64,000 bases of DNA. Origin: Cryptomeria japonica. Lineage: Eukaryota > Streptophyta > Pinopsida > Cupressales > Cupressaceae. This document shows, in pieces, positions 57,289 to 64,000 of this stretch (position 1 is its first letter; each line of letters opens with the position of its first letter). The notes under the pieces were generated by a model. That model saw only the letters and a list, made by a program, of their open reading frames with translations. It was not told the DNA's origin and did no database searches. Position numbers and translations under genes: made by a program. Where the stretch lies: NCBI RefSeq assembly GCF_030272615.1, contig NC_081410.1, positions 146,344,349 through 146,408,348 on the forward strand, read 5' to 3'.

Positions 57289-57612
57289 TGTTAGTAGCCT
57301 AAGTGGATTAAGTTGTAGCATACAGAACACCAAGATCCAAATTATAACACCTGAGCATAATAAAACATTATCATGGAACCAACAACACACAATACAGTAT
57401 ACCAAGATATATTCATGCAACACAGATGTATATCATATTAATCTCCACTAGAATGTGTCTCCAAATGTGCTACAAGCTTACATATAAAGAGTTTGCGGTT
57501 GGTTAGGCCATCAACCGTCAGACAACCAACTACCCCATAGATATAACTTAACACTATTGTTTTATTTTAATACATTACCAAAAAGCCTTATTTACTAATT
57601 AACTGGCTTACA
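57289..57612 (-). repeat. Ty3 5' LTR (324 bp)
   Basis: Same length as the 3' LTR, with few differences. The plus-strand terminus TGTTAGTAGCC faces the interior. Confidence 0.95.
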
Positions 57613-59033
57613 AAGACAAATCAGCATTAGTCAAAAGACAAGTCAGACCCATACATAAATAATGTAGAGATTAATAAAGAGTCTGAATAGTTCATAATAA
57701 TCAAAAAGGTCGTATAAGAAATAGAAGGGTGTGAATTATTGTAAATCTACTAATAATTATCGAAAGTCACGATGAGATTACTATTAGTAATGTCTCCTCA
57801 TAAAGGTGGTGTCTTAATTGTTGACCGATTCATTTAAAAAGAAACAATAACAAATAAACAAAAGGGAAGTAAAAGAGTGTGATGGATAAAGGATACCGTT
57901 CAATAAAGTATTAAAGGAGATAGGAATTGCAATTCATAAGGGGCAAAGACTAGGGGTGTGAGAAAGACTGTCTGCGTCAGAGATTGTCCCCCAACACTAG
58001 ACAATGATAATACTCCCAAATTAATTAATACGGAAATCATTCAAAGTAGCATCGTATCATATAATCCTATAGAGATAATAATTGAGGTATAAAGGAAATA
58101 TTTCTGTAACTAAGCGGGCTCAAGACATATCTACATATCACGCTGTCTTAATTTGAAGTAGGCTAAACATTTAGAGACTTGTGATCGGGTGATAAGGCAC
58201 CATGTGGACAAATAGAAACCACCGATCAGAACAGATCAGAATTGCATTAAGCTACAGGCGGTAGCATCCTTGACCTTGATAGTATGCACAGGGATGTATT
58301 CTTACTATAGGAAGTTAGATAGTGCTTCTATGCCAAATTTAATATTAATAAAAATATTAATATAGAGTGCATTATGTATTTAAAAAGGATACTAAGTATA
58401 ATGATAATGGCAGACCAGATCTGACATGCATCAGATCTGTCTGCCATGACCAGCCACCAAACATATTACTAACAAGAAATGTTTAGTTAGTAGTATTAGT
58501 AATGTATAAAATAGGATATTAGCTAATACACAAATAATTTGTAATCTATTACTTAATTTAATTATGAATACATCAGAGTAAGAAATAATATAACGATTAT
58601 AAATATAAATGTTGATAATAATAAATGTTAATATAATACCCTTAGAAATTAGTAATAATTCACATAAATAGTAATTAATAAATACGTAATGATCTATAAA
58701 TGAATCAGAATAAGATCAACTATTTACTATTTAGTATGGCAAGATAACAAGTACTTGATTGACTATAGAAGGATAGAACATTCCAGATTTGATTCATGTT
58801 AAGGTAGTCTTGACTCTTAATCAAGTTATTTTAAGCCATAAGTAATTTGAAATAGATTAATTATGGTTAAAATAGACCAAACCCTAGTAGGGGACATTAC
58901 ACTTAATCACTGAGTTTTTATTAATGCTTGGTCTTAATCATTTGTCTTTTATATCATTCATAAAGATAAGACAAGGAGCTTTCTCAATATTAACAATACT
59001 TGACGGAGTCTTGTTTGGGGACATCACAGTTTC

Positions 59034-59563
59034 ACTAAACAGAAATGTTTTTGAAGGTCAATCCAAAAGCATCATGATGATATGAAATTTGTTATCATGA
59101 AATATCCCACCCCTATGACTTGTATGTTTTTAAGTTTTAGGAATTTTTAATTTTTTTGAGTTTTTGCAATATTTGTTTTTTTTTTGTGTTTTGCATAAAT
59201 TAAAATGAGTCTACACAGGAAAACAAGGGATAACCCTGGAAACAACTTCTACTCACTAAATAAAGTAATAAACCAACTGTACAATACCTAGAAAAACATA
59301 TTGCATTAATGGCAAATATTGAACATGCCCTTTTGCTGATATGATGAACAATATTAATTTTTCTGTTATCGGAGATGGAAACCAGGCTAATATCAATCTG
59401 AAAAAACTCTTTCTTCCAAGCCCAAACGCCTCTCAAATGGACTGTAGCAACGAAACACCTGTCTCCACAATTTCCTATGCACACAAAATGGAGAGCTCAA
59501 CTCCCAGCACTCCCACGTCCTAGCCAGGAAGGTGCGGCTGCAAGGAAAAAGATACGGCCTACT
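59034..59563 (-). pseudogene. Unidentified antisense coding-like tract, outer piece
   Basis: Minus-strand 59484-59200 is an open stretch (GVWAWKKEFFQIDISLVSIS) with no family recognised. It abuts the GTTTC duplication of LTR A, beyond which the same strand continues at 45583. Probably the same ancestral sequence as 45042-45588. Confidence 0.35.
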
Positions 59564-62519
59564 TGTGACATTTTCACACATCGCCCCATTGCAAATGGGG
59601 ACCCCCACTTTCTGCCTTGCTTTAGTGTTTTGCTTAGCAATAGTTTCTTAGTTCTTAACCTTTACTTATGAGTGGGGATTGGTTTTGTCAGTCCAGGAAG
59701 GTGAGTTTAGATTGAAGTTGCTAAGGATGTCAAAACTACAAGATTGTTGTCAAAGATGTCAATATTGTCAATGTTGTCAGGTTGCAAGGAAAGATGCTAA
59801 GTTGCTAGGGTTGAATTTGTTTAATGTCATCCTTGAACATAGGAGAGTAAAATGTGCCCAAGTCTTGATTTAGGTGAGTAAACAATTAAGCATGTTGAGA
59901 ACAAGCTGAAACATGTGGATGAGGTGGAATTAACTCCTGACCTAAATTGAAACGTGTAGCCCTAAAGGTTAGCATGTGGCATCAAATTCAAAGTTGAAAC
60001 ATGTAAGGCTGGATCTAATGTAACATGGAGATAAAGAGCAGCCTAAATTTGAGGCGTGTGGATCTTAATCATAACATGTGGAAGGAGAAGTCACTCGTTC
60101 CACTTGGGGACTAAAAGCCTGGCCTACTTGAGCTCACTGCCACTTGACCCTCAAAAACCCGACCACCCCTAGCAGATTTCGACTTTCTGGTCAAATTCAC
60201 AACTTCCAGTACACCCCCAAAACCCCAGCCATTATCATGCAGTCTTCTTGTTGCAACTCAAAACCCAGCATGAAGTTGGCAAGATTAACCCTTGATGTGA
60301 AGAAGAAATGTTGAAATTGCTCAATCTAAGATTCTTTGAAGTGAATTGAGTGAAGAGTGCTCCAAATTAGCAAGTTTTAGCAACAAGGTAGAATACTTCC
60401 TTTACACCTTGAAATCCACGAACTACCTTGCTCACTTCTACTTGCTGGTCAAAAGCCCAGACTTCTCTTGCTCACTTCCACTTCCCATCAAAAAATCCGG
60501 CCTGCCTCAACTTCCATTTGCTAGTAAAAAGTCCAGCCATCTCACTATCACTTCCAGTGCACCCTTAAATCCCCAGCCACCTTGGGTTTACTTCCACTTA
60601 GCTCGGCCATCATGGCATCATTTCCACTTTAGGCCTAAAAACCCAGCCTTCCTAGCAGTCTTCCACTTCATGTTAAAATCCACAAATCAGACCTATAAAG
60701 GGTGAAATCTCAGACTGAAAAGTCCCAATCAAACCTAAAATCAGTAAAATCAGACATGTCAAATCATTAGGAATGCAATGCATATCAGATTAGAGAAGTT
60801 TGAAAATAGGTAAAATGAGTATATATATTAGTCATGTTTGATGATACCCTTGTTTGTTTTCCAGGCAGCTAAGGAAAATGAATGAAGGAAGCAAGCACAT
60901 GGAATGCAGGAGAAAAAACTTCAACATTGTGGGGATCAACACATGGAAGCGGCTCAAAGGAGAGAGGACTTCACAATGGGAGAAACCAAGCAAGGCAAGG
61001 TGGCGGATTGCTCCACATGATAAAAACCCCAACATTCATCAACATTGCAAAGGAAGCATAAGGACTCATCATCACAAAGTAAAGATCATTATCATGAAAG
61101 AGCAAGCATAAGAGATGAAAGTGCTAAACGAAGGAATTTTACAACTATCTTGAATTTCTTCTAGAAATCCAAGAATCATTGCCAGTATAGCAAGAGAGTA
61201 ATCCAAAATGGAGGCTTCAAGTGAAGGGATTCAGGATCAAGGATAGGTAAAGTTGATCAGGTCAGAGAGGATGGTGCAATTTGGGAATATCTCCCACCAT
61301 TATCACCTCAAACACTTGGAAATGTTGAGTATCAAGAGATATTGTCTAAATCACAAACACATGTGCTGAGTTACAAGGAGTAAGTTGAGGTGGCACCTAG
61401 TCATCACCTACCCAATCACATCATTCCAAGTAAAGGCATCCAGGTTCAATGCACTTGACTCATCCAACAAGGAAGATAACTACCACATGTGGAGGCACAA
61501 AGTTCAATGTACCTAACCTCCTCATTCATTGGTCAAACTTTCAAGGAAGGACATGTGTCCCATTAATTGTAATTTTATCATTGGTCAAGCATTAAATGCT
61601 ATGTAATGGGTGTAACAAACCTTAATCAAGGTTTCTATCTTTCAATCTTGACCATTGATATAAATATTATCCTAGCCACTAAATTGTATTGAGAGCACTA
61701 TATAAGGCTTGCTCTCCTCATTTGTAAAGGCTAATAGTGAATAGTGAATCACAGGTTAATAGTTGATCAATAGTTGATAGTAGATAGCTAGAATAAAGTA
61801 GGAGAAAAGGAGATTGTTGCCAAGACTTTGTTGCAAGAAGCATATTATTTTCATTGAAGATATGGTGAATTTCATGTGGTGATTCAAAATAATCATGGTC
61901 TATACTTCTCATTTATTTTCATGTTGATTAAATGGATGTAAGTTATTGTGGATGATTAATGGTGAATTCGCATGTTCATACTACTTGTATTTTGCTGATT
62001 GCCAATTACTTTGTGTGGTCAACTGAACTCTTTATTCAAGCTCAACTTCAATTGCTACTCACTTGTTGATATGCATCACATTGATGGTGTCTATGTTATT
62101 GGTGGTGATTTGAATATCATAAGATTACCTTAGAAGATCACACTAGCTTTGTGGAATTGTTCTTTACATGGCAAAGCAAAGTCTAGTAGAATTTCACTAA
62201 GTCGTTGATAGTTTCTTACATTCTTAAGAGTAGTGTAGCTTTCTAAACCCTCATCTTTTTTTTTATCTTTTTTCAATTCAAGTAAATTTCATGGTCCAGC
62301 AGCCTTCAAGCAAGACTTCATGCAAAACATAAGTCCCCTTGGATTACCAGCAATCACATCGACCATTGAGCTTACCCACGCGTCAAAATATGATATTTGG
62401 AACCTTGGAGTCACCTCGTATGATCACGAAGTTTAGCATAAGAAGAGATTTGTTCAAGAGAGGATAAGACACCTTGGTATTTTATTTTGCATATGAAGTG
62501 CATAAAAAACACATCAACA
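59564..62519. mobile_element. Candidate 2.96-kb solo LTR
   Basis: Starts TGTGACATTTTC, ends CACATCAACA, flanked by CTACT on both sides (59559-59563, 62520-62524). Inside, a TATATAA box near 61701 and AATAAA near 61792 fit an LTR layout. No coding sequence. A 5-bp match next to one of many CA ends can occur by chance, so the call is tentative. Confidence 0.4.
60120..60690. repeat. Degenerate short repeats (CACTTCCACTTGCTGGTCAA type)
   Basis: Roughly ten imperfect repeats of CACTTCCACTT...CAAAAA.CC.AGCC, spaced about 35-50 bases. No clear period. It lies inside the candidate solo LTR. Confidence 0.55.
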
Positions 62520-62524
62520 CTACT

Positions 62525-63287
62525 CTAGAAAGGTATGGCCAGCTAAACTAATACAAAAAAAAACTCATCAACTCTGCAAGCAAGTTTGATCCTTCCATCT
62601 ACACTGAATCTTCATCAAAACTCTAACCATAATCAGCTCCAAACTGAAAATTTTAAGCACAGATGCAACCCCTGAATGGAATTACCAAAAAACAATACCC
62701 TAGAGAGGTCTTTCACTCCTACAAGTACCCAATCCTATGAAGGTTTTCATCTCCACAAGTTGTTGGTTCAAAACAATTGCTCAACTCCAAAGACAAACTC
62801 TTCAAATGATTTTCCCATGAATGAATGAGAATTAGCGCTCAAGCTCTATTTATTTCTTCCTTCCATAAAATCCCGCCTAAACATAAAATATACTTCAGCT
62901 TCAATCTTTTCATATTTCACTTTATTATTTATTTAACATATTTCTCCAACTTAAGTGTCCAACTTATTATTTCAATGAAATATTAAAAATTCACTTTATA
63001 TTCCTCACTTAGGCATCCATCATAAAGTCCCTTTTAATTAATTAAAAAAACATTAGAGTTCAACATTATATTTAACTTTATTAATAAAGTTATTTTAATA
63101 TTAATGATTCAAGACTAAAAACTGCAATTGAATATCAATTTTGGCATCCAACTGACCTTCCAAAAATAAAAGATAATCAACTGACCATGTCGCCAATCCA
63201 CCTGTGACTCACTAAAAATAGTAAGTATGGTCCTATGTACTTACTGAAAAATAGTATGGAAAACAAGCTTCAACCAGAAAGTATATT
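62525..63287. other. Non-coding, nothing recognised
   Basis: AT-rich with no supported gene, directly left of a copia LTR. Confidence 0.45.
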
Positions 63288-64000
63288 TGAAATAATAATT
63301 GATTATTTATTACAAAAGGAGATGAAAGCTCCTTAAATAGAGATTACAAGACAATCTTTCCATAACGGAAACAATCGAGAATAGAAACACAAAAGACAAA
63401 AAGGAAACTTTCTAAAACTAAATGAAGATGAAAGACATAGAAGGAAGTTTCTAAATGCTAACTAAATGACTAAGATGACCATTATATACATATTACAATA
63501 TTATTTTTAATACCCTCCCTTAATGGTCATTCTACCAACTACCCTACAAAAGATGTGACATAATTTGCAAGTCATTTGGCCACGAATGCATAGAAGGCTG
63601 CCCCCTTCACTGATGAATGCTCTGCGACATGAACTTGTTGATGAGACCCTCCATGGTTCCGCAGAACTTCTAGATATGATCAAGTTTACCAGAATCCTTC
63701 TAACATGATGTTGGGTAACAAAGCTATCCCTCTCGCTATTCAGAGACACATAAACTGAGATCAACTGCTCAAAAACTTCAATTTTTGTTGATAAAAAATC
63801 GGCAAAAAAATGAAACCAATGAAACTTACGATTTTGTCCAAAAATTATCAAAAAAGTTGCTCTAGGACAACACCACAATTTTGTGAAAAATTGTCAAACT
63901 CTTGATGCGATGCTGAAATCACACACGGTTTTTTGAAAAATTTGACAAAAACCTTCATTTTTGTAAAAAAACAATAAAACCCCATGACCACGATTTTTAG
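63288..64000 (-). mobile_element. Third copia copy, severely deleted, runs off the window
   Basis: The minus strand has the 3' LTR at 63512-63288 (225 bp, TATTAAAAAT... to TTATTTCA). It is preceded by the polypurine tract AAGGGAGGG and the coding end RMTIKGGY, as in the other two copies. Upstream, VKGAAFYAFVA-like protease-region residues join directly to the pol end, and a gag-start-like NIMLEGFW lies near 63700. Nearly all of gag-pol is therefore deleted. The LTR is shorter and lacks the minisatellite. Confidence 0.7.

Larger units (their letters stand above)
47870..57612 (-). mobile_element. Full-length Ty3/gypsy element (9,743 bp) with accessory ORF
   Basis: Two 324-bp LTRs (57289-57612 as 5', 47870-48193 as 3') start TGTTAGTAGCC and end GGCTTACA on the plus strand. 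The duplication AAGAC is perfect at 47865-47869 and 57613-57617. Minus-strand order is primer site, GTAC-containing leader, gag-protease-RT, RNase H, integrase, GTAC-rich spacer, aORF2, G-run polypurine tract. The LTRs differ at only a handful of bases, so it is the youngest layer of the nest. Several stops in pol suggest it is inactive. Probably in or near the Athila/Tat group. Confidence 0.95.
47385..58901. mobile_element. Solo LTR B (about 1.77 kb net), middle of the nest
   Basis: Starts TGTCATGTCCCC at 47385, ends GGGGACATTACA at 58901. Perfect duplication CTTAA at 47380-47384 and 58902-58906. Without the Ty3 element and its duplication about 1,769 bp remain, AT-rich and non-coding. Confidence 0.85.
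45589..59028. mobile_element. Solo LTR A (about 1.9 kb net), outermost of a three-level nest
   Basis: Starts TGTAATGTCCCC at 45589, ends GGGGACATCACA at 59028. Perfect duplication GTTTC at 45584-45588 and 59029-59033. After removing the nested LTR B with its duplication, about 1,918 bp remain, with no coding sequence. Confidence 0.85.

Noticed and set aside
45589-58901. Pairing TGTAATGTCCCC at 45589 with GGGGACATTACA at 58901 as one LTR
   Set aside because: Flanks GTTTC and CTTAA do not match; the correct partners are 59028 (GTTTC) and 47385 (CTTAA).
63507-63878. 123-codon minus-strand frame as a gene
   Set aside because: It is a deletion-fused copia remnant ending in the family's pol terminus.

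Overview
The window looks like nuclear DNA of a large, repeat-rich seed-plant genome, most likely a gymnosperm and probably a conifer. It is AT-rich, has almost no intact host coding sequence and has very long introns. It is packed with nested plant LTR retrotransposons, including LTRs starting TGTAATGTCCCC; I associate that pattern with conifers, but this is from memory and unchecked. There are no bacterial-type operons, rRNA genes, tRNA genes or CRISPR arrays. Host gene: six small exons on the minus strand between 33429 and 10466 join with consistent splice sites and reading phase into part of a tetratricopeptide (TPR) protein resembling plant SRFR1 (SUPPRESSOR OF rps4-RLD1). The introns are 104, 6,440, 159, 15,605 and 129 bp, and two are huge because transposons landed in them. 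Flanking exons were not found and probably lie outside the window. Layout: (a) 1-6196 is a decayed Ty3/gypsy element on the plus strand. It has pol, then an accessory ORF of about 370 codons (aORF1), a GTAC-rich spacer with a 56-bp-arm hairpin, and a second accessory ORF (aORF2). (b) 6197-8987 is an inverted, internally deleted relative, split by a 632-bp solo LTR with a perfect target duplication. (c) 8988-33429 is the SRFR1-like gene. Its 15.6-kb intron holds an old copia-like element (14579-24709), itself interrupted by a 970-bp solo LTR and a 6.3-kb LINE. Its 6.4-kb intron holds a defective copia element (27702-32586). (d) 34.1-36.9 kb has a hAT transposase fossil and an unidentified LTR-like edge. 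(e) 36.9-39.5, 45.0-45.6 and 59.0-59.6 kb are pieces of an unidentified antisense coding-like tract cut apart by later insertions. (f) 39463-45041 is a second copia element of the same family in opposite orientation, with a perfect 5-bp duplication. (g) 45589-59028 is a three-level nest: solo LTR A contains solo LTR B, which contains a full-length Ty3 element with a 1042-codon gag-pro-RT frame and an aORF2, each level with its own perfect 5-bp duplication. (h) 59.5-64 kb has a candidate 2.96-kb solo LTR and the edge of a third copia copy. Most retroelement frames carry stops or frameshifts. The strongest candidate for something under-described is the Ty3 lineage with one or two non-pol accessory ORFs behind integrase and GTAC/CGTACG-rich untranslated tracts. 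The nesting gives a relative history: unidentified antisense tract, then LTR A, then LTR B, then the Ty3 element.
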